From: Planctomycetia bacterium
GTDB taxonomy: Bacteria; Planctomycetota; Planctomycetia; Pirellulales; UBA1268
Length of the DNA: 64,000 nucleotides
NCBI GenBank assembly: GCA_021414115.1
Contig: JAIOPD010000071.1
Location: 88,123 to 152,122 of the forward strand
Reading direction: 5' to 3'
Shown here piece by piece: positions 52,736 to 61,951 of this stretch. The stretch's first letter is position 1. Each line of letters begins with the position of its first letter. The position numbers and the translations under genes were made by a program. The notes beneath the pieces were generated by a model. The model was given only the letters and a program-made list of their open reading frames with translations, was not told where the DNA came from and ran no database searches.

Positions 52736-52985
52736 ACCGCTATGTGGAGAGCTTCAACGGGAGGCGTTCGACATGCTGCTCGAGGCCAAGGTGCTCATCG
52801 AGCGGTGGCGGCAGGCCTACAACTCTGTCCGGCCGCACAGCGCGTTGGGGTAAAGGCCCCCGACTCCCGATGCGCGGCAGCCCTTTGTGGTTGCCGCGGC
52901 TTAGCCTCGGCAACCGCACAGGGCTGGTCTGCCGGAGGGCAAAACCCTAACTTAAAAACCGGCGTCATTCATGGGGACAGGTCAG
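52736..52985 (+). mobile_element. IS3-family element remnant (transposase C-terminus and right end)
   Basis: Across two frames the sequence encodes YVESFNGR, then REAFDMLLEAKVLIERWRQAYNSVRPHSALG, which is the end of the IS3 OrfB integrase core. After about 100 bp the segment ends TGGGGACAGGTCA, similar to IS3-type termini. The rest of the element is missing; the frameshift and deletion show it is dead. Confidence 0.65.
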
Positions 52986-53047
52986 CTGCCAGTGGATGGA
53001 GGCTACGTCGGGCTGGCATGACTTCGGCAGGTGATTTGTGCGGCACG

Positions 53048-54148
53048 TCAGGGAGCGGTGGCTGTCGAATGGCCCGCCGCCCGCAGCTTCGCCAGGAGGA
53101 ATTCGACGGCCCGCGGCGGCGGCCCCGGGTGATCCTGGCGCACGATGCACTCGACGCCGTCGGCGGCACACTCGGCCCGCACGGCGCGAGCGTGCTTGAT
53201 CGAATGCACGACGTGGCTGCGGGTAGTCGGCACCGCGGCCGTCTCGGGGCTGTCGAGCAAGAGCGGCGGGTCGTCTGCGGTGATCCAGCGGAGCATGTCA
53301 CACTCCTCCCTGATCGCCCGGCCACGGTCGGACTCGAGCGACTCGATCGACGGCAGGTGGTAAAACCGGGCCGCCTCCGCGTCGCTATCGCGGACGACCG
53401 CCGAGAAGTCGCCGAGGAACGACTCCCACCGAGAGAAGTTGTAGGTCGCCTGCGTGGCATAGCACACGGCGCACATCGGCCGCGTCGACTCCCGCAGGAC
53501 AGGATCCGAGGCGGCCGGGTCGGCCAGGTCGTCCCGCGTCGCGAGCCAAAGCGCGGTGCCCGCGCCGGCGGAGCCGCCCATGATCGCGACCCGCGTCGGA
53601 TCGAGCCGCCACTCGTCCGCATGCGCCCGCAGGAACTGCACGGCGCGGCCGCACTGCCGCAGGACGTCCTGGATCGGCATTGAGTCGACAAACGGGTAGT
53701 TGATCGCCGCGCAGGCGACGCCCTTGTCGAGCAGCTCGCGGGTGACGTCGTTCGTCGCCCACTGCCGCTTATCACCCTGCTTGAACCCGCCGCCATGAAT
53801 GAGCACCACCAGCGGTGTTGGGCTCGCGGCCCGCTGCGGCAGATAGAGGTCGAGTCGGCAACGCTCGTGCGGGCCGTACGCCACGTCGGCGACGTCGGCA
53901 GCGAGAGCGTTTGCCCTCCCTGCGTCGGGCGTCCGCAGGGCCTCGGCCGCGGTCATGCCCCGCTTCGCGAGGAATGCCTGCCCTTCCTTCATCGTGAGCA
54001 CGCCGTCGCCGTCGGCATCCGCCTCTGGATACCGCTTCAGTCCCTCCCGTAGCCGCGGATCGTCCTTGGTCGTCTGCGCATGGCCGACGGGGGCGGCGCA
54101 GATCGAAGTCGCGAGACACCACGCCCAGAGTGCTTTGCACCGGCCCAT
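53048..54148 (-). CDS. Exported alpha/beta-hydrolase (esterase) with EF-hand-like loop
   Basis: 366 aa. Signal peptide (ALWAWCLATSICAAPVGHAQ). Residues 45-60 include DADGDGVLTMKE, a dockerin/EF-hand-like calcium loop common in planctomycete secreted proteins. The hydrolase domain then has VVLIHGGGFKQGDKR (oxyanion HGGG), the nucleophile elbow MGGSAGAGTALWLA and a late HPGPPPRAVEFLL for the histidine. It resembles the hormone-sensitive-lipase/carboxylesterase group. No neighbour suggests a substrate. Confidence 0.83.
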   Translation of the reverse strand: MGRCKALWAWCLATSICAAPVGHAQTTKDDPRLREGLKRYPEADADGDGVLTMKEGQAFLAKRGMTAAEALRTPDAGRANALAADVADVAYGPHERCRLDLYLPQRAASPTPLVVLIHGGGFKQGDKRQWATNDVTRELLDKGVACAAINYPFVDSMPIQDVLRQCGRAVQFLRAHADEWRLDPTRVAIMGGSAGAGTALWLATRDDLADPAASDPVLRESTRPMCAVCYATQATYNFSRWESFLGDFSAVVRDSDAEAARFYHLPSIESLESDRGRAIREECDMLRWITADDPPLLLDSPETAAVPTTRSHVVHSIKHARAVRAECAADGVECIVRQDHPGPPPRAVEFLLAKLRAAGHSTATAP

Positions 54149-55016
54149 GCGTCACTACTACCCCTTCCGCTGAGCCGTGGTCGTCGCCATCATGGCGGCA
54201 ACCCGTGCCCGCATCGGTCCCGAGTGTACCGCAGGCTCCGCGTCGCCGGCGACTGGTCAGACCTGGAGCAGTCTCGTAAAAGGTATAGCCCGGTCAATGG
54301 CATCTCCGCTACGGTTTCGCGGCTGACGGACGGCTCGTGAGCGGCAGGATCGGCCCTCTCGGCCGTCCAGGGGCAGGTCACCGGAGCGTTCCTCAACGCC
54401 CTGTGGTGGCGATTTCGTGGCATCAGCGCAGACCGTCTCCCAGTCCGCCGATCCCGGGGCTTCGGCGCCTTGCGTCCGGCACTGGTCAGAGGCTGTGGAT
54501 GTCGATCACGGGCAGTTCGTCGGGCGACGCCTGCATTTCGTCGCGGTCGTCATGGGCCTGCACGAGATCACCCCAGTCGGTGGGCGGGCCACGGGCGGGA
54601 GAAACGGGCGGCAATGCAACGCCTTGCTGGTTGGACCGAGGGACTGTCTTCAACCTCCACACCCATGCCGGCCTAATTCCGCACTCTTGCGGACCCACAT
54701 CGGCGCCACTGCGGAACCGGTTCAATTTTTCTAGTAGTTCTTTCTCTTCTTCATTCTTCTATCTACCTATGGGGTATGCCTAACAGCCCCATCCCTCCGC
54801 TCGATAGAAGCCTGCCCGTTCGTCCAGAGTTTTCGACCCCGATTCCGGCTTTTTCTGGCAGGCGGCTCCATGGTCGCCTCGGTGGCTGATCGGGCTTCCC
54901 AGCGCCCCAAAACAGTCACTAGCCAAGGGTTTTTCCCAGCCCGAGCCGCCATCAGTCTGGCAGCAGTCTTGGCGACCGGGCCTTCCATCCAACCTTCAAG
55001 GAGATCCCGCGCACCG
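54149..55016. other. Gene-poor gap before the intact DUF3150-like gene
   Basis: 868 bp. The only candidate is a minus-strand frame at 54486-54725 listed separately. A pyrimidine-rich run (TTCTTTCTCTTCTTCATTCTTC, about 54735-54760) lies in the middle. The last about 100 bp probably hold the promoter of the downstream gene. I see no tRNA or array. Confidence 0.4.
54486..54725 (-). CDS. Possible small protein
   Basis: 79 aa. The C-terminal part TDWGDLVQAHDDRDEMQASPDELPVIDIHSL has protein-like composition and reminds me of small planctomycete hypothetical proteins, but I cannot place it in a family. No ribosome site is obvious. Marginal call. Confidence 0.3.
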   Translation of the reverse strand: MNRFRSGADVGPQECGIRPAWVWRLKTVPRSNQQGVALPPVSPARGPPTDWGDLVQAHDDRDEMQASPDELPVIDIHSL

Positions 55017-56033
55017 ATGTCCACAGCAACCACCACATCCCACGACACCGGCCAGACCAGTTCTCGCCGGACCACAACTCAGCCCACCAACAACCCGACA
55101 ACCCAACTCGAACGCAACGCCGCCCAGAGGCTCCGCACCACGATGGCAGCGGTGAAACTCGCATTCACGTGGCTCGGCGTCAGAAAGACCCTCGCCCCGG
55201 AGCAACGAACGACAGCCGCCCGGGCGTTCCATGCGGATCGGGAACTGCTCACGGCCAGCAAACTCATCCTCGACACCAAGAACCCCGCCTATCGTGCCGT
55301 GGCTGCCGTCAGGTCGGAAGCATCGGGCTACTGGCGGACTGTGACGCTACCGTTCCCCGAGGCTGGCATTCGGCTCCTTCCGCAGGCATTGCTCGGCACG
55401 TTCGCCAGCACGATGCAGACGTACCGCGAGAGGCTCCAAGAGGCCGCCCGGGAACTCAGCAGCCAGTACGACACGATCAAGTCGGAAGCCCAGCGGCGTC
55501 TCGGCACGCTCTTCAACGCCAGCGACTATCCCAGCACGCTCGACGGCTTGTTTGACCTCGAAGTCTCGTATCCGACCATCGAACCGCCTGCGTATCTCGT
55601 GAGTCTGCACCCCGACGTGTACCAGCAAGAGCAAGCCCGGGTGCGTGAGCGGTTCGAGAGTGCCGTCGAACTGGCCGAGCAGGCTTTCGCCACGGAACTC
55701 CAGCGGCTCACGGCCCACCTCGCTGAACGACTGACGGGCCTGCACGACGGCCAGCCCAAGGTGTTTCGTGATTCAGCCGTCGAGAACCTTCGGGAATTCT
55801 TCGAGCGGTTCCGGCGGTTGAACATTCGGTCTAGTCCCGAGTTGGATGCCCTCGTCGAACAAGCCCAGCAGACGATCAATGGCGTCGAGCCGCAGACGCT
55901 GAGAGATTCCAACAGGCTCCGGCAGATGGTGGCCCGGGACTTCGAGCAGATTCAGGCCAGTGTTGGAGAGATGCTCGTGGATCGGCCCCGCAGGAACATT
56001 CTCAGGCGCGGCGGGGTGGGAGGGGCCGTATGA
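55017..56033 (+). CDS. DUF3150-like protein, intact copy
   Basis: 338 aa from ATG 55017 with AAGGAG upstream; the track start at 54870 is unsupported. A Thr-rich N-terminal 35 residues precede a helical domain (AAVKLAFTWLGVRKTLAPEQRTTAARAFHADRELLTASK, FASTMQTYRERLQEAARELSSQYDTIKSEAQRRL). Then VYQQEQARVRERFESAVELAEQAFATELQRLTAHLAERL and a coiled-coil end. Length and helical layout resemble DUF3150 proteins that occur with AAA ATPases in mobile elements; the family name is tentative. Overlaps the next gene by 4 bp (ATGA). Confidence 0.6.
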   Translation: MSTATTTSHDTGQTSSRRTTTQPTNNPTTQLERNAAQRLRTTMAAVKLAFTWLGVRKTLAPEQRTTAARAFHADRELLTASKLILDTKNPAYRAVAAVRSEASGYWRTVTLPFPEAGIRLLPQALLGTFASTMQTYRERLQEAARELSSQYDTIKSEAQRRLGTLFNASDYPSTLDGLFDLEVSYPTIEPPAYLVSLHPDVYQQEQARVRERFESAVELAEQAFATELQRLTAHLAERLTGLHDGQPKVFRDSAVENLREFFERFRRLNIRSSPELDALVEQAQQTINGVEPQTLRDSNRLRQMVARDFEQIQASVGEMLVDRPRRNILRRGGVGGAV

Positions 56034-56266
56034 CCAGCGAGATGGAGTTGGTGGTGGATGCTGGGGGTGATGTTCGATGTGTGTATGGTGAGGAGTTGGA
56101 CCTGCGGGAACTCGGGAAGTTGCAGATCACCCGGGCGAGCCATGTTGAGCCAGATAGGGACGGCTTCTGGTGGGCGGATATGGGGCCTGTTGATGGGCCT
56201 GTCTTGGGGCCGTACAGGAACCGGACGGAAGCGTTGCAGGCGGAGAGGGGGTGGCTGATGGCCTGA
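56030..56266 (+). CDS. Small conserved protein (RASHVEP/GPxLGPY motif)
   Basis: 78 aa, ATG overlaps the previous stop. MELVVDAGGDVRCVYGEELDLRELGKLQITRASHVEPDRDGFWWADMGPVDGPVLGPYRNRTEALQAERGWL is compact and well-ordered. I recall similar short proteins in planctomycete and phage-like contexts, with the RASHVEP and GPVLGPF motifs. Function unknown; it is coupled to the DUF3150-like gene. Confidence 0.6.
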   Translation: MTSEMELVVDAGGDVRCVYGEELDLRELGKLQITRASHVEPDRDGFWWADMGPVDGPVLGPYRNRTEALQAERGWLMA

Positions 56267-56437
56267 TGCTCGCCACGAGTAACTGCAAGCTTTGCCGCCT
56301 TTGCCCCAGCGAGGCTGTCGCGAGGCCAGTGTTTAGTGCTAGACTTTTCCAGACCATACGGCTGTCATCTCGTTTCGCACCCCCACAGATCATGAAATAT
56401 GACGGCGGACTTTCACATCAGGGCCTAAGGTGCGACT

Positions 56438-57622
56438 ATGCGCAATCTCGCACGAACTGTGGCAGTGACCATGTCGATCGGGTTGGCTACTTCCCAGTCT
56501 TCGCCACCGCTATTTGCGGATACGAGCGACGCACACATGCTCACAGTAGATGTCGCGAGACATCTACTAAAGGCTGAGCTTGCCCTTGGTGCCCTTTGGC
56601 CACTGCCTTACTCCACGATCGCGAATGACGCGAGCATCTTGCTAGCGAAGCATAAGCATGACATCTACCTCAATGGGCTGACGACGCTATCCGACAAGGC
56701 AGCCGAAGCGCTGGCCAAGCATGAGCACGGCCTGTCCCTTGACGGGCTGCCTGAGATCTCAGATCGGGCCGCTGTTTGGCTGGCGAAGCACAAGGGTCGG
56801 TTCCTAAGCCTCAATGGCCTAACTGTGCTTTCAGAGAAGGCGGTTGACGCATTTGCGAAGCACGAGGGCGACTGGCTAAGCCTGAACGGGCTGACCACGC
56901 TGTCGGACAAGGCCATTTCGCAGCTAGCAACGCACAAGGGCCGATTGACTCTCGATGGGATAGCATCGCTCTCAGGCCATGCTGCAGAATCGCTGGCTCA
57001 GCGCAAACACTATTTAACCCTTCGTGGAGTGAAGACGCTTACTCACGAGGCGGCAAAAGCATTGGCAAAGCACAAAGAGGGTTTGCACCTAGATGGACTA
57101 ACAATGCTCTCGACCGAGTCGGCCGAGCAACTAGCCAAGCACGAGGGCACAACTCTTTCCCTAAATGGCCTAATCACGCTTACAGTTGAAACCGCGGAAG
57201 CATTAGCCACTCATAAAGGTAGCGAACGGAACGGCAAGTGGCATAGCAACCTGGAGTTACGTCAGCTAAGAACCCTCTCGGATGATGCAGCCGCCGCTTT
57301 GGCCAAGCACAGGGGTGCTCTGAACCTTTGTAGCTTGACCATGCTCTCGGACGAGGCGGCAAAGGCGCTGGCGCAGCATGAGGGGGCGTTGTTCCTCAGC
57401 GGCCTAACTACGCTCTCTGACGAGGCTGCCAAGGCGCTAGGGCAGCACAAAGACTGGCTGTCCCTCCGCGGCGTAACCGCGCTCTCTACCGAGGCGGCTA
57501 AGGCGCTAGCACAACACAAGGGCAGGCTGGACTTTGGCCGGTTGAACACGCTTTCTGACGAAGGGGCCGCCGCATTGAGAGCAAACGCTGAAATCGACCT
57601 GCCTCTTAAGTATCGCCGCTGA
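56438..57622 (+). CDS. Exported protein of 13 leucine-rich-like repeats
   Basis: 394 aa with a signal peptide (MRNLARTVAVTMSIGLATSQSSPPLFA). From about residue 70 it is a run of about 13 repeats of 22-24 aa with consensus L-x-G-L-T-x-L-S-D-x-A-A-x-A-L-A-x-H-x-G-x-L. One repeat carries a longer insert (SERNGKWHS). This builds a solenoid, probably a binding surface. The lower GC usage and composition differ from core genes. Such LRR-like repeats occur in planctomycete exported proteins; ligand unknown. Confidence 0.75.
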   Translation: MRNLARTVAVTMSIGLATSQSSPPLFADTSDAHMLTVDVARHLLKAELALGALWPLPYSTIANDASILLAKHKHDIYLNGLTTLSDKAAEALAKHEHGLSLDGLPEISDRAAVWLAKHKGRFLSLNGLTVLSEKAVDAFAKHEGDWLSLNGLTTLSDKAISQLATHKGRLTLDGIASLSGHAAESLAQRKHYLTLRGVKTLTHEAAKALAKHKEGLHLDGLTMLSTESAEQLAKHEGTTLSLNGLITLTVETAEALATHKGSERNGKWHSNLELRQLRTLSDDAAAALAKHRGALNLCSLTMLSDEAAKALAQHEGALFLSGLTTLSDEAAKALGQHKDWLSLRGVTALSTEAAKALAQHKGRLDFGRLNTLSDEGAAALRANAEIDLPLKYRR

Positions 57623-57845
57623 AGCCACTTGTCCTCCATTAACGTCGTCCGAGCTTCTCGCTGAGTCCTGCGAGCCGACTCACGGGTGCGGAGCTGAGTG
57701 ATCACAAAACACCGGCCTGCTATTAGCTGCTTCATCACGTGTGAGGCGTTATTCGCTTTAGCGCCGCGAACTCGGAACGCAGTTTGTCCGCAAGAATACG
57801 GAATTCTACATCTTAGGAGACCAGCTCCCCCACGCAATTTGGGTT

Positions 57846-59312
57846 CTAAGGCACCAGATACACCGGCGATTCTCCTCGTAGGTCTCGTACTCCGTTTTTA
57901 TTTCTCCAGTTTTCCAGCATGGCCGACTTCCCATCCGGCCCAAAGGTCAGCTTCCACTCGCGGAAGTCATTCGGCGGATCTGTCGTCGACCAGTACTTGA
58001 TAGTGATGCACCGCGATCCCTCGTCCCTCGCCAACACCTCCCAGCGGTACGACTCGTCGACGTTCCCGCCATCTGTGACAAGCACTTTGCCACCTGCGTC
58101 GAATTGCCAAATGACGCCCCGACTCAGCCCGTCTCTTTTGGTCCATCGTCCGCCGAGCAAGAGAGACTCGACCGCGCTTGCCTTTTCTAAAGACGGTGTT
58201 GCTGTTTCCGCAGGTCGCATCGTGACTGAATCACGGTCTTCATCAGCAGGGGTTACACTTGAGAAGACGCCTCCGCCCATACTATCCCACCATGCGTGGG
58301 CCACAACGCCTACACCAACTGCGATGAGAAACGGTCGGACAACTGCTGCCAAAGGTGGCGGGACCGTTGCGAGCAGCCGTCGCGTCACGGCCCCAGCGAT
58401 GTACAGCGGACGGCGATCCGGCATCTTGACCTCAAAGTCTCCCGCACCACTACCTGATGACGCCGCAGCGACAATCGTTCGTCGCTGGCCAATCTGCGGC
58501 AAGGACGACAAGCTTTTTCTGGATGAACACATGAACGCTGCGACTGCGCCCAATACGGCAATGGCCGCTGTCGATACCACGCTAATGACAAACCCACCGC
58601 CACCGCTGGAAATATCACGAGGCTCCTTCGCAGCATCGACAAAACGGATTGCGGAACGTGCTGCTTCCGTCGTGGCGTTGTTCAATTCGTTCAAGGTGCG
58701 ATCGTTCGGCTGAGTTGTGTAGGCAGCCATCGCATGATCCGCAGCCGCTTGTGCTGCATTACTCCGTGAGTGAAGTGCTTTTAGGCCCGCTTCCTGCTGG
58801 CTTGCGCCATGGGAGGAAAAGGCGTACACGATTAGAAATGCAACGCAGCCACCAATGCACGCCCCCAGAGCCTGTCCTAACCATTGGCCATTCGGCTGCC
58901 CCGCAGGGTGATATGTTGCACGGCAGTACTTGGGACTAGAAAGGGTCGCGAGGACTCCGTGCGTTGCCGCACGAAACGTTCTCTCGATCTCGGATTCTCG
59001 CTTAGTGGCCCTGCCATCGGCGTTCACTAGCGCGTCGAGAGACTCTAGCAAGGCGGTCGCTACATCGCGGTCGCAGCTAACGAATAAACGGGCTGCAAGG
59101 TCCCTCGCGTAGAGACTGGTCCCCTTCTCGTGAATTGTTTTGGATAGCTCTATCACGGCTGGCCTAATCTGCTCCGGCGAGGTGGGGAATCCGGCCTTCG
59201 TCAGAGCTTCTGCGATGACCGTGATCTCTCGCCCGCTAACCCGGCCATCTGCCGCGACAACGCAGCACATTGCTTTGAGAAGCAGGTCTTTGTCGCTGTC
59301 GGTGAGTGTCAT
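57846..59312 (-). CDS. TerB-like domain membrane protein
   Basis: 488 aa. Residues 1-125 are TerB-like: KDLLLKAMCCVVAADGRVSGREITVIAEALTKAGF and LLESLDALVNADGRATKRESEIERTF, two repeats of the A-DGxxxxxE motif. Membrane helices follow (ALGACIGGCVAFLIVYAF; VISVVSTAAIAVLGAVAAFM; FLIAVGVGVVAHAWW). The C-terminal about 100 residues (GGRWTKRDGLSRGVIWQFDAGGKVLVTDGG...YRWEVLARDEGSRCITIKYW) look like a lipocalin-type beta domain. TerB-type domains occur in stress and anti-phage membrane modules, but the role here is unknown. Confidence 0.7.
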   Translation of the reverse strand: MTLTDSDKDLLLKAMCCVVAADGRVSGREITVIAEALTKAGFPTSPEQIRPAVIELSKTIHEKGTSLYARDLAARLFVSCDRDVATALLESLDALVNADGRATKRESEIERTFRAATHGVLATLSSPKYCRATYHPAGQPNGQWLGQALGACIGGCVAFLIVYAFSSHGASQQEAGLKALHSRSNAAQAAADHAMAAYTTQPNDRTLNELNNATTEAARSAIRFVDAAKEPRDISSGGGGFVISVVSTAAIAVLGAVAAFMCSSRKSLSSLPQIGQRRTIVAAASSGSGAGDFEVKMPDRRPLYIAGAVTRRLLATVPPPLAAVVRPFLIAVGVGVVAHAWWDSMGGGVFSSVTPADEDRDSVTMRPAETATPSLEKASAVESLLLGGRWTKRDGLSRGVIWQFDAGGKVLVTDGGNVDESYRWEVLARDEGSRCITIKYWSTTDPPNDFREWKLTFGPDGKSAMLENWRNKNGVRDLRGESPVYLVP

Positions 59313-59394
59313 TTGCGCTAGTGATCCTTAGAGATGAGTCACTCAATACGTGGCCTTGGACGCTTTACTCTTCGAATGACTGCATTTTGGCGAT

Positions 59395-60558
59395 TTACGG
59401 CTTTGACTCAACCGAAGCGGCAAAGAGTTCGCTCTTAAGCCCCGCATCTCCGAGTACATCCCTGAGTATCGCCCTTGCACCTTCGTTGCCACATGCCGCT
59501 GCTGAAATCATGAGCGGGATAGCCTCTAGCCGTCCGAGATCCTTGTGGCTCTCGATCAGGACTGACTCCCATGCGACGGCGCTAATGTCCCGATGCTTAA
59601 GCGCGTCGTCGAGAAAAAGTATAGCTGGCTCAAGCAGTACGCCTATGTGGTACGGCACATCGTCAACCGTTTCAGGAAATATGTGGCGTAGTTGATAACC
59701 TCCTTCCGTCCACGTTCTGGAGTCAGGGTCTTTGTGCCATGCGGAAATGGTGTCCTGTCTGTCAATGCAAGCCTGTTGCAATGCGTCGATGATCTCGGGA
59801 TGGTTGTCGTACAAGAAGCCTTGGATGTCGTGAAATGCCTCGTGGGCTAGCGTCCCCTCGTCTCTGCCGGAGCGAATGTCAATCTTGTCTTTCGTGCCGA
59901 ATTGTTCGAGCGATTTGTCCACAAATCGCTTGAGACCGCAGTACTCGTCCTCGGGCAGCGTGTCGCGGACCTTTTCGAGACGACGCCGGAGAGGTTTATA
60001 AGGAAGCCCGCCTGAGAACCCAGCACGTCCGTCGTAAATTGGATCGTCGGGCGTTTCTTTGAATCCGATCGCTGACGAGCCGTTACTCGTCACGATACAG
60101 ATTGGCTCCGGTTTCCCGTCGCGGCCTTTTAGAAAGCCGTCTTGAGTCAAGAAGTCCTGTGGCAATAGCCCCGCCAGCACACGTTTGTATTCGTCCAGTG
60201 CGGCAGCCGGGTTCTTGTAGAACCCTGAACGACGCCGATTGGCGCTACGTCTCCACGCGAGAGCCAGCAGCAGAACAAGCAGCGGAACAAGCGACCACGT
60301 AACAAATCGGGGCAGCCCCAACAGCACAAGCAGGATCAGTGCTATGGCAATCGGGAACATTGGCATAGCAATAAGGAGCAGCGGCGGCAGCACGCATAAC
60401 GCAGCTACCAACGCAAACGTTCCAAGCCCTGAAAGCGCCGACTGCCGTTCCTGACGCAACTTCCGCACAAGGCGAAGGCGTGCCTTGGTGGTCGTCGCCT
60501 CACACCACGATGGTTGTGACGCTGATGCCTTGGCCTCGCCTTGTGTCGATGTCTTCAT
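59395..60558 (-). CDS. Membrane protein with HEAFH zincin-like motif
   Basis: 387 aa. Two or three membrane helices (about residues 45-100; TFALVAALCVLPPLLLIAMPMFPIAIALILLVLLGLPRFVTWSLVPLLVLLLALAW). The soluble C-terminal part (about 115-387) contains GRDEGTLAHEAFHDIQGFLYDNHPEIIDAL at about 235-265, a HEXXH zinc motif, then WTEGGYQLRHIFPE. It may be a membrane-anchored metallopeptidase. It is 82 bp upstream of the TerB-like gene on the same strand, so likely in one operon. Family not recognised. Confidence 0.65.
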   Translation of the reverse strand: MKTSTQGEAKASASQPSWCEATTTKARLRLVRKLRQERQSALSGLGTFALVAALCVLPPLLLIAMPMFPIAIALILLVLLGLPRFVTWSLVPLLVLLLALAWRRSANRRRSGFYKNPAAALDEYKRVLAGLLPQDFLTQDGFLKGRDGKPEPICIVTSNGSSAIGFKETPDDPIYDGRAGFSGGLPYKPLRRRLEKVRDTLPEDEYCGLKRFVDKSLEQFGTKDKIDIRSGRDEGTLAHEAFHDIQGFLYDNHPEIIDALQQACIDRQDTISAWHKDPDSRTWTEGGYQLRHIFPETVDDVPYHIGVLLEPAILFLDDALKHRDISAVAWESVLIESHKDLGRLEAIPLMISAAACGNEGARAILRDVLGDAGLKSELFAASVESKP

Positions 60559-60924
60559 GAGGTGATGGGGATCGGCAGGTTCGTCGCTTTATGCACCACG
60601 AGACTACGGCCCTACAACTACAGCGGTAGGGCAAAGCGCCCCCTTGCGGTGACCAGAATATCCGCTGCGGAGGGGGTACGGCTAGCGCACAAGCTAATGT
60701 GAGTGGTTCGGCTCTAGCCGCCCGCCCACCAGCCGACCAACACTGATCATCTTTTTGCCTCTTACCCGCACCGGGTCGTTCCCGCGGGCGGCTTTTTCGT
60801 CCTCCCGCCCGCCCCTCTGGCTGCCGGGCGCTTTTCCCTTCTTCCGGCTCGCTGCGTTGGCGGCCGGTGTCCCTGTGTGTTTCCCAGATTCTCACTTTCC
60901 CACTTTTCAGGAGATCGAGAACCC
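60559..60924. other. Divergent intergenic region with promoters
   Basis: 366 bp. No credible gene. GC-rich inverted segments (CCCGCGGGCGGCTTTTTCG and CTCCCGCCCGCC, about 60780-60815) could terminate or fold the plus-strand leader. AGGAG at 60909 is the ribosome site of the next gene. Confidence 0.4.
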
Positions 60925-61200
60925 ATGAGTGACTCTGACCTGTTCGCCGCCGTGGCCCATGTCACCGGCGAGGATTCCCAAGAGATCCGGCGCCGGGGCT
61001 TTACTCTGACCGGCCCCGAAGATTCTGGTTCCAATCCAGAGCCGGAGTGCATGCTCGACCTGATCGACCTCCCGGAAACGGGCACGGTCGACTGGGATGC
61101 CCTCGGCTTTGGCTGCCGCGAGCCGTTCTATACGAGCACGCTGAAGGCCCGGCGCAAGCCCAAGGCCGGCGTGAAGAAGCAGGCGGCCCGAGCGGCGTGA
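60925..61200 (+). CDS. Small basic-tailed protein of the nuclease set
   Basis: 91 aa from ATG 60925 (MSDSDLFAAVAHVTGEDSQEIRRRGFTLTGP); the track start 60877 lacks the ribosome site that 60925 has (AGGAG). The start resembles a short helix-turn-helix (AAVAHVTGEDSQEIRRRGF), the middle is acidic and the tail is Lys/Arg-rich. Possibly DNA-binding. A strong terminator-like hairpin follows. Confidence 0.5.
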   Translation: MSDSDLFAAVAHVTGEDSQEIRRRGFTLTGPEDSGSNPEPECMLDLIDLPETGTVDWDALGFGCREPFYTSTLKARRKPKAGVKKQAARAA

Positions 61201-61240
61201 CCTGCTGACCGGCTCGAAGATTCCGCGCGATCCCATAAGT

Positions 61241-61300
61241 GACGGGCGTGGAGTGTGGTGGAGGTGCCCAAGCCTTCCTGCACCCACGCCCGTCGCTTTT
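61241..61300 (+). terminator. Rho-independent-type terminator
   Basis: GACGGGCGTGG and its exact complement CCACGCCCGTC (61241-61251, 61284-61294) enclose a 32-nt loop and are followed by GCTTTTCTATTT. This is the best terminator seen in the window. Confidence 0.6.
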
Positions 61301-61393
61301 CTATTTGCAACAAATTCAACGGGCTGGACGGTGGCGGTGAAATCGACGCCGCCATCCTGCCGCCCGTAATCCAACCCAAGAAAGACTCAACCC

Positions 61394-61951
61394 ATGTTGA
61401 AACTCCACGCAGGCGTCTCCAAGAAAGTCGGCCTGCCAAACTTCTCCAGCGCCTCAGCCTCCTGCACCATCGAGGCCGAACTCGATTCCAGCCTGCTCCA
61501 AGACCACGAGGGCTTTCAGGTCGTCGTTCGCCGGGCCTACCAGTCGTGCGAGCAGGCCGTGCAGGACCAGATCGCTCGGCTGACCAGCGACGGCACCGAT
61601 AACCTCAATCAGCCGCAGGAAGTGATCGAGGTGCGCACCAGCCCGACGATCAGCGGCGCACGGATCACGACCAACGGTGCCGACCAGCCCGTGACCAACC
61701 GTACCGTCTTCCGTGACGCCCCCAGCCCCCGTCCCGCCACGGCTTCGCAGGTGAAAGCCATCCGGGCCATTGCCGCTCGCCGAAAGATCGACCTCGTGGG
61801 GCTGCTCCGGGAACGCTTCGGCCTCACAACCGCGGATGAACTCGGCATCCGGCAGGCTTCGGCTCTGATCGATGAACTCAAAGGCGACGAGCCGACCAAC
61901 GGGCATGCGAACGCCAACGGGGCATACGCGGTGACTGGGGGTGCTCGATGA
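61394..61951 (+). CDS. Two-domain protein paired with the RecB-like nuclease
   Basis: 185 aa. The N-terminal part (MLKLHAGVSKKVGLPNFSSASASCTIEAELDSSLLQDHEGFQVVVRRAYQSCEQAVQDQIARL) is beta-rich then helical. After a Thr/Pro-rich linker, the C-terminal part (TASQVKAIRAIAARRKIDLVGLLRERFGLTTADELGIRQASALIDELKG) is a helical module seen at the ends of phage/plasmid DNA-processing proteins. Overlaps the nuclease gene by 4 bp (ATGA). Likely works on the same DNA substrate; function unknown. Confidence 0.6.
   Translation: MLKLHAGVSKKVGLPNFSSASASCTIEAELDSSLLQDHEGFQVVVRRAYQSCEQAVQDQIARLTSDGTDNLNQPQEVIEVRTSPTISGARITTNGADQPVTNRTVFRDAPSPRPATASQVKAIRAIAARRKIDLVGLLRERFGLTTADELGIRQASALIDELKGDEPTNGHANANGAYAVTGGAR

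Noticed and set aside
51653-53683. 676-aa plus ORF
   Set aside because: Chimera of a lectin-gene shadow, a truncated DUF3150-like gene, IS3 debris and an esterase shadow.
57698-58713. Plus ORFs opposite the TerB-like gene
   Set aside because: Ser/Arg/Pro-rich shadow frames; the minus frame has a clear TerB-like domain and membrane helices.
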